From positions 1 to 48,887 of the forward strand of contig JAGRJY010000170.1 in the NCBI GenBank assembly GCA_020442465.1: a stretch of 48,887 bases of DNA, given 5' to 3'. Below are positions 34,516-44,732 of this stretch, in pieces (within the stretch, counting starts at the first letter, position 1; each line of letters begins with the position of its first letter). The translations under genes were made by a program, and so were the position numbers. Below the pieces are notes generated by a model. That model was given only the letters and a program-made list of their open reading frames with translations. It had not been told where the DNA came from and ran no database searches. This DNA comes from Lysobacterales bacterium (GTDB lineage: Bacteria; Pseudomonadota; Gammaproteobacteria; Xanthomonadales; Xanthomonadaceae).

Positions 34516-35142
34516 TCAGTTTCCCGGGCGCGGGTTGAACACCTTGGCCGCCTTCGCCGCCGGACGCGAGGCCAGGCGCTTGCGGTAGGCGATCAGCGAC
34601 GGAAAATCATCCAGCACCTTGATGAAGTACAGCAGCTGGATGGCGTGCCCGCAGATCAGGTCGGGCAGCATGAACTTGTCGCCCATCAGGTAGTCCTGCT
34701 TCGACAGCAGGCGCGCGAGCGTGACCAGCATCGGGGTGACCTGCGCCTTGCCGACCTTGGCCGCTTCGGCATCGGGCTTGAGCGCCACTGGCGCGAACGC
34801 GGCAAAGGCTGCGGCATCCAGCGTCGATGCCGCGAACATCAGCCAGGAAAGGTAGGCACGACGCTGCGGCGACGCCATCGGCACGGTGAACCCGGCCTCG
34901 GGATTCTGTTCGGCGAGACTCTGGCAGATCGCCACCGACTCCCACTGCGTCTGCCCGTCGATCTCGACCGCGGGCACTAGGCCGAACGGGTGGCGGGCAA
35001 GGTGCGCTTCGCCGCGGTGCTCGCCGCCGGCGTAGTCGAGCTTGTATTCCTCGATGTCCATGCCGAGCTCGTGCGCCAGCCAGCGCACGCGCGCACTGCG
35101 GTCGAACGGCACGAACGAATACAGCGTGAGTTTCTTGGCCAC
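34516..35142 (-). CDS. Glutathione S-transferase family protein
   Basis: A 208-residue cytosolic protein with the GST fold: a thioredoxin-like N-terminal domain (LYSFVPFDRSARVRWLAHELG; core motif FDRSARVRW), a cis-proline region GLVPAVEIDG with ESVAICQ, then an all-helical C-terminal domain (from about 85). The active-site Ser/Cys position is in the FVPFDRS loop. Start chosen: GTG at 35142, because AGGGGAG lies 5 nt upstream; an in-frame ATG 57 nt earlier lacks a site. The substrate is unknown. Confidence 0.85.
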   Translation of the reverse strand: MAKKLTLYSFVPFDRSARVRWLAHELGMDIEEYKLDYAGGEHRGEAHLARHPFGLVPAVEIDGQTQWESVAICQSLAEQNPEAGFTVPMASPQRRAYLSWLMFAASTLDAAAFAAFAPVALKPDAEAAKVGKAQVTPMLVTLARLLSKQDYLMGDKFMLPDLICGHAIQLLYFIKVLDDFPSLIAYRKRLASRPAAKAAKVFNPRPGN

Positions 35143-35254
35143 CCGACTCCCCTGCGCCGGCTTGCAGACATTCTGCGCGACTTGACTACGCCTAGCCAAG
35201 TGCGCGCGGATGCGCCCGCGCGTGGGGCTCGCCTTGAAACCGCGCGGGCCTGGA

Positions 35255-38071
35255 TCAGAGTCGGCCGAGCTGGCCCTTCAGTCCGTCCAGCTGCTGACTG
35301 AAATCGCGCAGTCGATCGCGCTCCTGCTCCACCACCTCGGCCGGCGCGTTGGCGACGAAGTTGGCGTTGCCGAGCTTGCCATGGCACTTGGCGATCTCGC
35401 CTTCCAGTCGCTTGATCTCCTTGGCGAGCCGCGTCTTCTCCGCGTCGAGGTCGACCAGACCCTGCAGCGGCACCAGCACGGTCATGTCGCCGATCACGGC
35501 AGGCGCCGACGCCGGCGCGTCCTCGCCGGAATCCAGCCAGCGCTGCGAGGCCGCCTTGGTCAGGAAGGCAATCGACCCGGCATAGCGGGCGGTGCGGGCG
35601 CGGTCGGATTCGCTGCCACCGGAGAACAGCACCGGAATGGTTTGCGCGGGCTTCACGGTCAGCTCGCTGCGAATGCGGCGAAGCTGGCTGACCACGACCT
35701 TGAGCCATTCGATGCCCGACGCGTCGTCGGCGAACTGCAGTGCGACATCTGCCGTGGGGAAGGTCTGCACGCTGATGCTCTTGCCCTCGATGCCCAGACG
35801 CGGCGCCACGTTCTGCCAGATCTCTTCGGTGACGAACGGGATCAGCGGATGCAGCACGCGCAGGGTCTGCTCGAGCACGTACAGCAGGGTGTGCCGGGTG
35901 CTCTCGGCAGCGGCCTTGTCCTCACCCAGAAGTGCAGGTTTGGCCAGCTCGAGGAACCAGTCGCAGTACTGGTTCCAGACGAACTCGTACATGGCATGCG
36001 AGGCGAGATCGAAACGGTAGGCCTTGAACTGTTCGTCTACCTCGGCGAGCAGCTGCTGCAGCTGAGTGAGGATCCACTTCTCGGCGTCAGTCTGCGGCTG
36101 CGGCACGACCTGCGCCGGCACGGCGAAGCCCTCGCAGTTCATCAGCACGAAGCGCGCGGCGTTCCACAGCTTGTTGCAGAAGTTCTTGTAGCCCTCGCAG
36201 CGGTTCAGGTCGAACTTGATGTCGCGGCCATGGGTCGCCAGGGAGGCAAACGTGAACCGCAACGCATCCGCGCCGAACGCCGGAATGCCTTCCGGGAATT
36301 CCTTCCGCGTCGCCTTCTCGATCTTCTGCGCCATCTGCGGCTGCATCAGCCCGGCCGTGCGCTTGGCCACCAGTTCGTCCGCGCTGATGCCGTCGATGAG
36401 ATCAATGGGATCGAGCACATTGCCCTTCGACTTCGACATCTTCTGGCCGTGCGCATCGCGCACCAGACCGGTGATGTAGACGTCGCGGAACGGCACCTCG
36501 CCGGTGAAGTGGTCGGTCATCATGATCATCCGGGCGACCCAGAAGAAGATGATGTCGAAACCGGTGACCAGCACCGAGGTCGGCAGGTATCGGTCATAGC
36601 CGTATTGCTGCATCGACTCCGGGTTCGGCCAGCCCAGGGTCGAGTGCGACCACAGCGCGGAGGAGAACCAGGTTTCCAGCACGTCGTCCTCGCGACGCAA
36701 TGCGGCGCCACCGGCCTTGGCCTGCGCCTCGGCCTCATTGCGCGCGACGAAGATGTTGCCGGCTTCGTCGTACCACGCCGGAATGCGGTGACCCCACCAC
36801 AGCTGGCGCGAGATGCACCAATCCTGGATGTTGTTCATCCAGTGGCGGTAGGTGTTGATCCAGTTCTCGGGCACGAAGCGCACCTTGCCCGACTCGACCA
36901 GTTCGAGACCGCGGCGCCCGAGCGTGTCCATCTTCACGAACCACTGGTGGGTGAGATACGGCTCGATCACCTGGCCGGTGCGATCGCCGCGCGGCACCTG
37001 CAGCTTGTGTTTTTTCTCTTCGACGAGCAGGTCGAGCGCCAGCAGATCGGCAAGCACGACCTTGCGCGCCTCGTAGCGATCGAGTCCACGGTATTTCTCC
37101 GGCGACTCGTCGTTCACCTTCGCATCGTCGGTGAAGATGTTGATCATCGGCAGGGCATGGCGCTGGCCGACCGCGTAGTCGTTGAAGTCGTGTGCCGGAG
37201 TGACCTTCACGCAACCGGTGCCGAAGGCCTTGTCGACGTAGTCGTCGGCGATGATCGGGATCTCGCGCCCGCTCAGCGGCAGCTGCACCGCCTTGCCGAT
37301 CAGCTGAACATAGCGTTCGTCTTCGGGGTGAACCATGACGGCGGTGTCGCCGAGCATCGTCTCGGGGCGCGTGGTCGCGACGATCAGGTAGTCGCGCGTC
37401 TCACGCAGCACTTCGTTGCCGTCCGCGTCGCGCTCGATGTGTTCGTAGCGCGCGCCGCCGGCCAGCGGATAGCGGATCGACCAGAGGAATCCGTCTTCCT
37501 CTTCGCTGACCACTTCGAGGTCGGAGATCGCGGTCTTCAACACCGGATCCCAGTTGACCAGCCTCTGGCCGCGGTAGATCAGACCCTCTTCGTGCAGGCG
37601 CACGAAGGTCTCGATCACCGCCTCGGACAGGCCCTCATCCATGGTGAAGCGCTCACGCGACCAGTCGCCCGAGGTGCCCATGCGGCGCATCTGCCGACTG
37701 ATCGTGTCGCCCGACTCCTGCTTCCACGCCCAGACCTTCTCGATGAACGCCTCGCGGCCGAGCGACTCACGCGTCTCGCCCTTGCCCTCCACGGCCAGAT
37801 TGCGGTTGACCACCATCTCGGTCGCGATGCCGGCGTGGTCGGTGCCGACCTGCCACAGGGTGTCGTAGCCCTTCATGCGGTGGTAGCGGATCAGCGTGTC
37901 CATCAGGGTGTGCTGGAACGCATGCCCCATGTGCAGGGTGCCGGTGACGTTCGGCGGCGGCAGCATGATGCTGTAGGGCTCGCCCTGTCCGGAGGGCTTG
38001 AAGCAGCCTGAGGCCTCCCATTCGGGGTACCAGCGGGCTTCGATGGCGGCGGGCTCGAACGACTTTTCCAT
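35255..38071 (-). CDS. valS: Valyl-tRNA synthetase
   Basis: Charges tRNA-Val and edits threonyl misacylation. The 938 residues have the HIGH-type motif LHMGHA after PPPNVTGT, the CP1 editing domain, KMSKS at 544-548, the anticodon-binding helical domain and the C-terminal tRNA-binding coiled coil ([12 protein letters not shown] onward). The ATG at 38071 has GAGGAAG upstream. holC is just upstream on the same strand, as in E. coli pepA-holC-valS, though a small plus-strand ORF intervenes here. Confidence 0.97.
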   Translation of the reverse strand: MEKSFEPAAIEARWYPEWEASGCFKPSGQGEPYSIMLPPPNVTGTLHMGHAFQHTLMDTLIRYHRMKGYDTLWQVGTDHAGIATEMVVNRNLAVEGKGETRESLGREAFIEKVWAWKQESGDTISRQMRRMGTSGDWSRERFTMDEGLSEAVIETFVRLHEEGLIYRGQRLVNWDPVLKTAISDLEVVSEEEDGFLWSIRYPLAGGARYEHIERDADGNEVLRETRDYLIVATTRPETMLGDTAVMVHPEDERYVQLIGKAVQLPLSGREIPIIADDYVDKAFGTGCVKVTPAHDFNDYAVGQRHALPMINIFTDDAKVNDESPEKYRGLDRYEARKVVLADLLALDLLVEEKKHKLQVPRGDRTGQVIEPYLTHQWFVKMDTLGRRGLELVESGKVRFVPENWINTYRHWMNNIQDWCISRQLWWGHRIPAWYDEAGNIFVARNEAEAQAKAGGAALRREDDVLETWFSSALWSHSTLGWPNPESMQQYGYDRYLPTSVLVTGFDIIFFWVARMIMMTDHFTGEVPFRDVYITGLVRDAHGQKMSKSKGNVLDPIDLIDGISADELVAKRTAGLMQPQMAQKIEKATRKEFPEGIPAFGADALRFTFASLATHGRDIKFDLNRCEGYKNFCNKLWNAARFVLMNCEGFAVPAQVVPQPQTDAEKWILTQLQQLLAEVDEQFKAYRFDLASHAMYEFVWNQYCDWFLELAKPALLGEDKAAAESTRHTLLYVLEQTLRVLHPLIPFVTEEIWQNVAPRLGIEGKSISVQTFPTADVALQFADDASGIEWLKVVVSQLRRIRSELTVKPAQTIPVLFSGGSESDRARTARYAGSIAFLTKAASQRWLDSGEDAPASAPAVIGDMTVLVPLQGLVDLDAEKTRLAKEIKRLEGEIAKCHGKLGNANFVANAPAEVVEQERDRLRDFSQQLDGLKGQLGRL

Positions 38072-38251
38072 GCGGCAAACTTCCTCGGGCCGCGATCTCT
38101 GCGCAGCCGCAACACGAATCATGGGGTGGCGCATTTTACCTGCATCTTCCGCGCCGGGCGCGCGCCGAAACCGCGGCTGAACGCAGCGCCCCCGTCGGAC
38201 ACTGAACCGCACGGAGCAGGGAACCCGGGCCGCGACCCTCGGTCAGACCCG

Positions 38252-38257
38252 TATCGT
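38252..38257 (+). promoter_or_regulatory. Candidate -10 element for the 61-residue ORF
   Basis: TATCGT ends 18 nt before the ATG at 38276. The predicted transcript start (about 38264) lies just before the GGAGGG ribosome site, giving a minimal 12-nt leader. No -35 was found. Confidence 0.3.
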
Positions 38258-38275
38258 CCATCGCGGAGGGACCGC

Positions 38276-38461
38276 ATGCATCGAGTCGTTGCGTTGACCG
38301 CCCTGGCCTGGGGCCTCGGACACATGGTGGACCCGGACCTGCGCGACGAGGCGTCGGTCTCCGCGCCCGTCGAGGAAGCCTGCTGCGGCGAAGTGGCGAC
38401 GACGCCGTTCGACCGCCGCATCACCACCGACCCCGCTGCTGCAGCGCGCGACAGCGACTGA
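38276..38461 (+). CDS. Small 61-residue ORF with strong ribosome site and a Cys-Cys pair
   Basis: The ORF has GGAGGG exactly 5 nt before its ATG, the best ribosome site in this part of the window, which is the main reason to accept it. The N terminus (MHRVVALTALAWGLGHMV) is hydrophobic enough for a signal peptide or anchor. The rest is polar, Ala/Asp-rich, with EEACCGE in the middle. No family is recognised. It is divergent from valS and converges on holC, interrupting an otherwise conserved holC-valS pairing. Confidence 0.55.
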   Translation: MHRVVALTALAWGLGHMVDPDLRDEASVSAPVEEACCGEVATTPFDRRITTDPAAAARDSD

Positions 38462-38479
38462 AGCGCGCCGCCGGCCGCG

Positions 38480-38905
38480 CTACATGTCGTGCTTGTGCAT
38501 GGCGAAACCGCGCGCCGTGTAGTCGCGCCAGCGGTCGCGCAGCGGCCCGCGCGCCGCGGGGTCGGCCGGCACCACCTCGAGCACGCGCTCGCAGGCGCCC
38601 GCGTAGGCGGCATCGCGCAAGTTGATCACCAGCGGACGCCCGGGCACATCGACCTCGGGCAGCCCGATCAGGATCGGGGTGAGCGCGTCATCGTCCTCCA
38701 TGCCGGCAATCTGATGCGGCAGGTAGGCATCGTCCTCGAACGACCACAACGCGTCGTCGATCGCTTCGGCCTGCGCCGTATCACGCGCCAGGATCAGCGT
38801 CGGCTGACCGGTCGCATGACACTTCTTGGCCAATTCGCAGACCAGCAGCAGCGGGTCGTCGCGAAATCGCGGCTTGTCGATCAGGTAGAAGTCGGCGCGG
38901 GGCAT
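38480..38905 (-). CDS. holC: DNA polymerase III chi subunit
   Basis: A 141-residue clamp-loader accessory protein that binds single-strand-binding protein and HolD. Family features are ADFYLID at the N terminus, VCELAKKCHATGQ, ALWSFEDDAYLPHQ and DVPGRPLVINL. The order is pepA, DUF3703 gene, holC on the same strand, 62 nt after the DUF3703 gene. A HolD-like gene is at 32142, so both members of the chi-psi pair are in the window. Confidence 0.95.
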   Translation of the reverse strand: MPRADFYLIDKPRFRDDPLLLVCELAKKCHATGQPTLILARDTAQAEAIDDALWSFEDDAYLPHQIAGMEDDDALTPILIGLPEVDVPGRPLVINLRDAAYAGACERVLEVVPADPAARGPLRDRWRDYTARGFAMHKHDM

Positions 38906-38967
38906 CGGGAGAGCAGGCAGAAGGGAGAAAGGAAGCGCAAGCGCTGCGCGCGGGACGTGCGCGGCAC

Positions 38968-39312
38968 CTAGCGGTCGTGCGCGAGCAGATCAGCGAGGTC
39001 AGGGGGGACGGGCATCGGCCGGAACGCGCTCACGTTCGCGCCACCCGTATTGCCGGCCGGCACCCAGATGCGCGAGAACAGCAGCGCGGCAAGCATGCGC
39101 GGCAGCTGTCCGAGCACTTCACCCGGACGCCGCGCCGAAAAGCCCCAGCGCAACATGCGCACGTGCACCCCGGCATGCGCCCACGCATGCCGCTGCGAGA
39201 GCACGTGGGCGCGCTCGAGGTGGATGAAGGCTTCGGCATGCGCGCCTCGCCCGCTCGACTCGGCCGCCCGGGCAAGCTCCTGGTTCAGGGCTTCGCGCAG
39301 CTGCGGATGCAT
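38968..39312 (-). CDS. DUF3703 family protein
   Basis: A 114-residue soluble protein matching the DUF3703 pattern: a short helical repeat with AFIHLERAHVLSQRHAWAH, HVRMLRWGF, then GNTGGANVSAF and the Pro-rich end PMPVPPDLADLL. The function is unknown. It lies 13 nt after pepA and 62 nt before holC on the same strand, so co-transcription with pepA is likely. No clear ribosome site is visible. Confidence 0.85.
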   Translation of the reverse strand: MHPQLREALNQELARAAESSGRGAHAEAFIHLERAHVLSQRHAWAHAGVHVRMLRWGFSARRPGEVLGQLPRMLAALLFSRIWVPAGNTGGANVSAFRPMPVPPDLADLLAHDR

Positions 39313-39325
39313 GCGTCGGGCCGAC

Positions 39326-40798
39326 TCAGCCGCCGCGATCGATCAGCCACTGGCTCAGCAGGCCCACCGGCCGACCGGTCGCCATGCCCTTGCGGCCGTC
39401 GTCCCAGGCGGTGCCGGCGATGTCCAGATGGGCCCAGCGCTGGCTTTCGGTGAATCGCGCCAGGAAACAACCGGCGGTGATCGCACCGGCCCACTTGCCG
39501 CCGATGTTGGCCATGTCGGCGAACGCCGAATCGAGCATCGGCTGGTAGTCGTCCCATACGGGCAGGCGCCAGGCGCGGTCGCCGCTGGTCTCGCCGGCCT
39601 TGAGCAGCTCGTCGGCCAGGTCGTCGTGCTTGGACATCAGCCCGTGCGCATGCTTGCCCAGCGCCACCACGCAGGCGCCGGTCAAGGTGGCGACGTCGAT
39701 CAGCGCGGCCGGATTGAAACGCTGCGCGTAGGTCAGCGCGTCGCACAGCACCAGGCGGCCTTCGGCGTCGGTGTTCAGCACTTCGATCGTCTTGCCCGAC
39801 ATCGACGTCAGCACGTCGCTCGGCCGGTAGGACGCGCCGTCCGGCATGTTCTCCACCGCGGCGAGAATCGCCACGAGGTTCACCGGGATCGCCGCCTCGA
39901 CCGCCGCCGCGAAGGTGCCGAACACCGTCGCCGCGCCGCACATGTCGTACTTCATCTCCTCGATGCCACCCTGCACTTTCAGGTTCAGGCCACCGGAATC
40001 GAAGGTCAGACCCTTGCCGACGAGCACGTACGGAGCGGCGTCGCCGCCCGCGCGGTATTGCAGGATCACCAGCCGCGGCGGATTCGCCGAGCCGCGGGCG
40101 ACCGAGAGCAGCGAACCCATGCCGAGTGCCTGCATCTGCTCGACGTCGAGCACCTCGCAGCTGACGCCGGGATGCGCGGCCGCATAGGCCTTGGCGCGGT
40201 CGGCGATGAACAGCGGATTGCAGATGTTCGGCGGCAGGTCACCCAGCTCGCGTGCCAGCGCGACACCGGAGGCGATGCCCGAGGCGCGTGCCAGCTCGGA
40301 TTCGAGCGCGGCAGCGGCGCTGTAGCTCCAGCTGCCCGGGCCCGGCTCGCCGTCGGACTTGCGCGTCGCGGTGTAGCGGTAGCCGGCATGTTCGGCAGCC
40401 AGCACGGCCTGACGCAGGGTCCAGGCTGCATCGCGGCCCGCGACCTTGAGCGCACTCAGGGTGGAGTGCGCCGACGCGCACTTGAGGCCGCGCAGCGCGC
40501 GCGCGGATTCCTGCATGGCCTTCAGCGCCCGGGCCGGCGGCAGCTCGCCGGCGGCGCCGAGCCCCACGGTCAGCACGCGCTTGGCGGCCACGCCGGGCAG
40601 GGCCAGCAGCAGACGCGTGCGCCCGAGCTTGCCGGACACGTCACCGCGTTCAAACCAGGTCTTCAGCGCGCCCTCGCTGGCGGCATCGATCTGCTGCGCC
40701 GGTTCGCTCAGCGAACCGTCTTCGTACAGACCCACGATCAGACAGTCGGATTCGAGCTCGGCGACGGGCGTTCCGAGCAGACGATGGTTCAGCGACAT
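39326..40798 (-). CDS. pepA: Leucyl aminopeptidase (M17 family)
   Basis: A hexameric cytosolic di-metal aminopeptidase. In E. coli it also binds DNA in Xer recombination at cer sites; whether that applies here is unknown. The 490 residues have an N-terminal macro-like domain and a catalytic domain with [20 protein letters not shown] and the signature [14 protein letters not shown] sits about 5 nt before the ATG at 40798. It is divergent from lptF with 120 nt between starts; the same pepA/lptF divergence is found in E. coli. Confidence 0.96.
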   Translation of the reverse strand: MSLNHRLLGTPVAELESDCLIVGLYEDGSLSEPAQQIDAASEGALKTWFERGDVSGKLGRTRLLLALPGVAAKRVLTVGLGAAGELPPARALKAMQESARALRGLKCASAHSTLSALKVAGRDAAWTLRQAVLAAEHAGYRYTATRKSDGEPGPGSWSYSAAAALESELARASGIASGVALARELGDLPPNICNPLFIADRAKAYAAAHPGVSCEVLDVEQMQALGMGSLLSVARGSANPPRLVILQYRAGGDAAPYVLVGKGLTFDSGGLNLKVQGGIEEMKYDMCGAATVFGTFAAAVEAAIPVNLVAILAAVENMPDGASYRPSDVLTSMSGKTIEVLNTDAEGRLVLCDALTYAQRFNPAALIDVATLTGACVVALGKHAHGLMSKHDDLADELLKAGETSGDRAWRLPVWDDYQPMLDSAFADMANIGGKWAGAITAGCFLARFTESQRWAHLDIAGTAWDDGRKGMATGRPVGLLSQWLIDRGG

Positions 40799-40918
40799 GG
40801 GTTTTCCTGAATTGGTCGAGGGGAGATACTGCGCAGCCACAGTCCGGGCGCGCGAAACAGGCGACGGAGTTTACCAGCTCCCCCTCGGCGGCCGCCCTCC
40901 CCTTGTCGACAGGCCTTG

Positions 40919-42025
40919 ATGCGCGTTCTGCACCGCTACCTGCTGCGCGAGATGGGGCAGACCTTTCTGGCCTGCTTCATCGTGCTGCTGCTGATCAGCG
41001 CCACCGGCGTGCTGGTCGACCTGCTCGGCCGCATCGCCCGCGGCAAGGTGCCGGCCAGCCTGCTGCTGTCGCAGTTCGGCCTGCGCACGGTCGACGCCCT
41101 GCCGATGCTGATTCCACTCGCGCTGTTCATCGGCCTGCTGCTCAGCATCAGCCGGCTCTATCGCGACAACGAGATGGCGGTGCTGCGCGCTGCCGGGATG
41201 GGCCTGTCGGGCCTGCTGCGCCCCGCGCTGTGGCTGATCGGCACGCTGAGCGTGCTGGTCGCCGCGGTGTCGCTGTGGCTCGCGCCCGAAGCCAGCGCGG
41301 TGTCGAAACAGATGATCGACAGTGCCAATCGTTCGCTGCTGGTCGCCGGCCTCGAGCCCGGCCGCTTCGTCGAGCTGCCGGGCCGGCACTCGGTGGTCTA
41401 CATCGGCGCGATGAACAACGACGGCAGCCGTTTCGGCCACCTGTTCGTCCACTCTGATCGCGACGAGCGCGTCGACGTGGTCACCGCGGAAAAGGGCGAG
41501 CTGTACACCGAGGCAGCTGGCGAAGAACGCTACCTGCGCCTCGAGAACGGGTTCCGCGTCGAGGGCATTCCCGGCCAGAACGACTTCAAGGTCATGCGCT
41601 TCGCGCGCAATGACATTCGCGTGCCCGACATCGAGCCCAGCGAGGGCAGCCGCTCGGAGCGCAAGCTGCCGACCCGGGCACTGCTCGCCGACCAAGGCGC
41701 GGGCAGCCTCGCCGAGCTGCACTGGCGCCTCGCCGCGCCGATCGCCTGCCTGCTGCTCGGGCTGCTGGCCGTGCCGCTGGCGCGCTCGCCGCCGCGCGCG
41801 GCGCGGTACGGCGGCCTGATGGTGGCCCTGCTGGTCTATCTGATCTATCTCAACACGCTGATCATCGGTCGCGCCCAGCTCGCCGAGGGCGCACTGCCGG
41901 AGTCGGCAGGACTGTGGTGGGTGCACGCCCCGGTGCTGGTGCTCGCGCTGGTGCTGCTGCGCCGCGGTGAACGCATGCCGCGCGTGCGCAAGTCTGCGTC
42001 ATCCAAGCCGGCGTCATCGGCATGA
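40919..42025 (+). CDS. lptF: LPS export permease LptF
   Basis: A subunit of the LptB2FG transporter that extracts LPS from the inner membrane. The 368 residues start MRVLHRYLLREM. There are three N-terminal membrane helices with MLIPLALFIGLLL and DNEMAVLRAAGM (coupling helix), a periplasmic beta-jellyroll domain (about 130-260) and three C-terminal helices. AGG lies 5 nt upstream of the ATG. The stop overlaps lptG (ATGA). Confidence 0.95.
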   Translation: MRVLHRYLLREMGQTFLACFIVLLLISATGVLVDLLGRIARGKVPASLLLSQFGLRTVDALPMLIPLALFIGLLLSISRLYRDNEMAVLRAAGMGLSGLLRPALWLIGTLSVLVAAVSLWLAPEASAVSKQMIDSANRSLLVAGLEPGRFVELPGRHSVVYIGAMNNDGSRFGHLFVHSDRDERVDVVTAEKGELYTEAAGEERYLRLENGFRVEGIPGQNDFKVMRFARNDIRVPDIEPSEGSRSERKLPTRALLADQGAGSLAELHWRLAAPIACLLLGLLAVPLARSPPRAARYGGLMVALLVYLIYLNTLIIGRAQLAEGALPESAGLWWVHAPVLVLALVLLRRGERMPRVRKSASSKPASSA

Positions 42026-43119
42026 TCGGGCTGCGCCTGCACGATCGTCTCGTCGTCGGCAGCGTGCTCGGCGCGCTGCTGATGACCTGGGCGGTGCTGC
42101 TCGGCTTTGACGCGGTGTTCGCGTTCGCCGCCGAGTTGAATGAGATCGGCGAAGGCGACTACGGCGCCGTCGAAGCGTTGAGCTATGTCGGCTACACCCT
42201 GCCGCGCCGCGCCTACGAGCTGTTCCCGAACGCCGCGATGATCGGCTGCGTGCTCGGCCTCGGCGCGCTGTCGGCGAGCTCCGAGCTGACTGCCCTGCGC
42301 GCGGCCGGGCTGTCCCGCCTGCGCATTTGCCTGTCGGCCGCGGCGCTGGTGATCGGCCTCACCGGCCTGATGGTCAGCGCCGGCGAAACCGTCGGCCCAT
42401 GGGGCGAACAGCGCGCGCAATCCCTGGTCGTGCAGGCGAAATCACGCGATCTCGCCGTGGCGCGCTGGTCGGGCCTGTGGGCGCGCGAGGGCGATACGTT
42501 CCTGAATGCGCGACGCGGCCGCGTCGAGGGCGAGGCCGCGCATCAGGTGGTGATCCTCGACCAGGTGCGTCTCTACGAGTTCGGCGAACAGGGCAAGCTC
42601 GCCTCGCTGTCGCTGGCCGAGCGCGCCGAGCACCGCGACGGCCAGTGGACCCTGTTCAACCTGCACCGCGCCGTGTTCGGCGAGCGCGCGATCGTCTCCG
42701 AGCGCACCGAGCAGCAGCTCTGGCCGTCCCGGCTCAAGCCCGAGCTGCTTAGCCTGTCGTTGCAGCGACCGCGCTACCTGTCGACCGCCACCCTGCGCGA
42801 GAGCCTCGACTACCTCGAGCGCAACCGGCTCGACCCGGGCGAGTTCGAGAAGGCCTACTGGGCGCGCTGGTTCTATCCGGTGAACGCGATCGTGCTGTGC
42901 CTGGCGGTGATGCCGTTCGCCTTCGGCAACCTGCGCTCGGGCGGCTTCGGCAAGCGCCTGTTCCTGGCCATCGTCATCGGCCTGGGCTACTTCCTCGTCC
43001 AGCGCCTCGCCGTCGACGTCGCCGCGGTCAACCACGTCGATCTGCGCGTCGGCAATCTGCTGCCGCCGTTCACCGCCGCGCTGCTGGCCTGGCTCTACTT
43101 CAGGCGCCGCGACGCCTGA
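42022..43119 (+). CDS. lptG: LPS export permease LptG
   Basis: The partner permease of LptF. The 365 residues show the LptG pattern: MIGLRLHDRLV at the start, ELFPNAAMIGCVLGLG, SSELTALRAAGLS (coupling helix), a periplasmic jellyroll with VRLYEFG, and a C-terminal membrane bundle with the family motif RWFYPVNAIVLCL. It is translationally coupled to lptF. It converges on the mlaF gene with only 12 nt between stops. Confidence 0.95.
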   Translation: MIGLRLHDRLVVGSVLGALLMTWAVLLGFDAVFAFAAELNEIGEGDYGAVEALSYVGYTLPRRAYELFPNAAMIGCVLGLGALSASSELTALRAAGLSRLRICLSAAALVIGLTGLMVSAGETVGPWGEQRAQSLVVQAKSRDLAVARWSGLWAREGDTFLNARRGRVEGEAAHQVVILDQVRLYEFGEQGKLASLSLAERAEHRDGQWTLFNLHRAVFGERAIVSERTEQQLWPSRLKPELLSLSLQRPRYLSTATLRESLDYLERNRLDPGEFEKAYWARWFYPVNAIVLCLAVMPFAFGNLRSGGFGKRLFLAIVIGLGYFLVQRLAVDVAAVNHVDLRVGNLLPPFTAALLAWLYFRRRDA

Positions 43120-43131
43120 CCGGACACGCGC

Positions 43132-43938
43132 TCAGGCCTCTTCTTCGGTGAGCCGGCGCAGATAGTCGTCGACGTCGACCTCGACCTCGCGCGGGCGCCG
43201 GTTGAGCAGGTCCTGGATGCGCTCGTTGTCGCTGCGCCGCACTTCGTCGACGGTGCCGGTCAGCAGCACGTGGCCCTGGTCGAGCACGGTGATGGTATCG
43301 GCGATCTTGAACGCCGATTCCAGCTCGTGGGTGACCACCACGATGCTCATGCGCATGGCGTCGCGCAGCTGGATGATCAGCTCGTCGAGTTCGGCGGACA
43401 CGACCGGATCGAGTCCCGCCGAGGGCTCGTCGAAGAACAGCAGCTTCGGGTCCATCACGATCGCGCGGGCCAGCGCGGCGCGCTTGACCATACCGCCGGA
43501 AAGCTGGCTCGGCATCAGATCCTGGAAGCCGCCGAGGTTCACCACTTCCAGCTTCAGCCGGCTCATGATGCGCACGGTGTTCTCGTCGAGACCGGTGTGT
43601 TCGCGCAGCGGCAGGGCGACGTTGTCGCCCACCGTCATCGAGGTGAACAGCGCGCCGCCCTGGAAGCTCACGCCCAGCTGTCGCCGCAGAGCCAGCAAGG
43701 CCGGCGGCGACGCCTCCGCCACGTCCACACCCAGCAGTTTCACCGTACCGGCGACCGGGCGCTGCAGACCGAGCAGATGACGCAGCAAGGTGCTCTTGCC
43801 CGAACCCGATCCGCCCATGATCACGCGAATCTCGCCCGGCTGAACCTGGAAATCGATGCCATGCAGGATGCGCCGCCGGCCGTAGAACGCCTGCAGCCCA
43901 TGGACGTCGATGACCGGCTCTGGCTGCGTCGTGCTCAT
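43132..43938 (-). CDS. mlaF: MlaF-type ABC transporter ATPase
   Basis: The 268-residue ATPase of an Mla-type phospholipid transporter. Walker A is GGSGSGKST (42-50), then SVSFQGGALF-type Q-loop (here GVSFQGGALF), signature LSGGM, Walker B LLFFDEPSAGLDP and the switch histidine in VVTHE. The FQGGALF and SGGMVKRAALARA wording is characteristic of MlaF/TTG2A. The C terminus (about 240-268) is acidic and Arg-rich. It overlaps the permease by 4 nt (ATGA) and is the last gene of the pssA operon. Confidence 0.93.
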   Translation of the reverse strand: MSTTQPEPVIDVHGLQAFYGRRRILHGIDFQVQPGEIRVIMGGSGSGKSTLLRHLLGLQRPVAGTVKLLGVDVAEASPPALLALRRQLGVSFQGGALFTSMTVGDNVALPLREHTGLDENTVRIMSRLKLEVVNLGGFQDLMPSQLSGGMVKRAALARAIVMDPKLLFFDEPSAGLDPVVSAELDELIIQLRDAMRMSIVVVTHELESAFKIADTITVLDQGHVLLTGTVDEVRRSDNERIQDLLNRRPREVEVDVDDYLRRLTEEEA

Positions 43939-44732
43939 CGATTGAGGAAGAACGAGAACAGCATGTCGGCGATCACGATCGCGGTGATCGCACGCACCAC
44001 CGCCTTGGTGGTGGCGCGGCCGACGCCTTCGGCGCCGCCGGTGACGCCGAAGCCCGTCGCCGTGCCGACCAGGGTGATCAGGGTGGCGAAGACGACCGAC
44101 TTCGATACGCCTTCCCAGATGTCGCGCGGCTCGAGCTGCTGCAGCGTGGTGTGCAGGTAGGTGGTGAGGCTGACGTCGAGCGGTCCCGAGCAGTACAGGC
44201 CGGCGCCGAGGATGGCGACCACGTCGGAGAACACGGTCAGGGTCGGCATCATGATCCACATCGCCACCAGCGCGGGCGCCACCAGGTAGCGCACCGGCTC
44301 GATACCGATCACCGCCAGCGCGTCGACCTCCTGCGAGACCACCATCGATCCGAGCCGCGCGGCAAAGGCCGAGCCGGATCGCCCGGCCACCACGATGCCG
44401 GTGATCAGCGCGCCGAACTCGCGGGTGATCGACTTGGCCGCCGCGATCACCACCTGCGACTCGGCGCCGAACTCGCCGAGCGCGGCAATGAACTGGATGC
44501 CCAGCATGACCCCGATGGTGAGCGAGAGCAGGCTGACGATCGGAATGGCGTCGATGCCGACCTGGCGCATCTGCTCGGCGATCATGCGCAGCCGGACCGG
44601 CTGCCCGTGGCGCCAGCCGGTGAGGGTGAACCACACGCTCTCGACCAGCAGCATGCCGGCGTAGCCCAGCTCGCCGAGCGCGGCGACGGTACGTCGGCCG
44701 ACCTGCTCGGGAATGCGCAGCAACGCGTCCAT
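43935..44732 (-). CDS. mlaE: MlaE-type ABC transporter permease
   Basis: A 265-residue inner-membrane permease of the MlaE family. Family signatures are VESVWFTLTGW, AIPIVSLLSLTIGVMLG, REFGALITGIVVAGRSGSAFAA and the EVDALAVIGIEPVRYLVAPA helix region; I name the core motif VAGRSGSA. Five to six helices are present. The upstream STAS gene stop overlaps its ATG by one base and mlaF overlaps downstream, so STAS, permease and ATPase should be made in step. No MlaD gene adjoins; the MCE protein at 30599 is the candidate partner. Confidence 0.93.
   Translation of the reverse strand: MDALLRIPEQVGRRTVAALGELGYAGMLLVESVWFTLTGWRHGQPVRLRMIAEQMRQVGIDAIPIVSLLSLTIGVMLGIQFIAALGEFGAESQVVIAAAKSITREFGALITGIVVAGRSGSAFAARLGSMVVSQEVDALAVIGIEPVRYLVAPALVAMWIMMPTLTVFSDVVAILGAGLYCSGPLDVSLTTYLHTTLQQLEPRDIWEGVSKSVVFATLITLVGTATGFGVTGGAEGVGRATTKAVVRAITAIVIADMLFSFFLNR

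Noticed and set aside
43939..44634. In-frame 5' extension making the mlaF frame 500 codons long
   Set aside because: The added part is an out-of-frame reading of mlaE; the MlaF domain begins with its own ATG at 43938, coupled by a 4-nt overlap.
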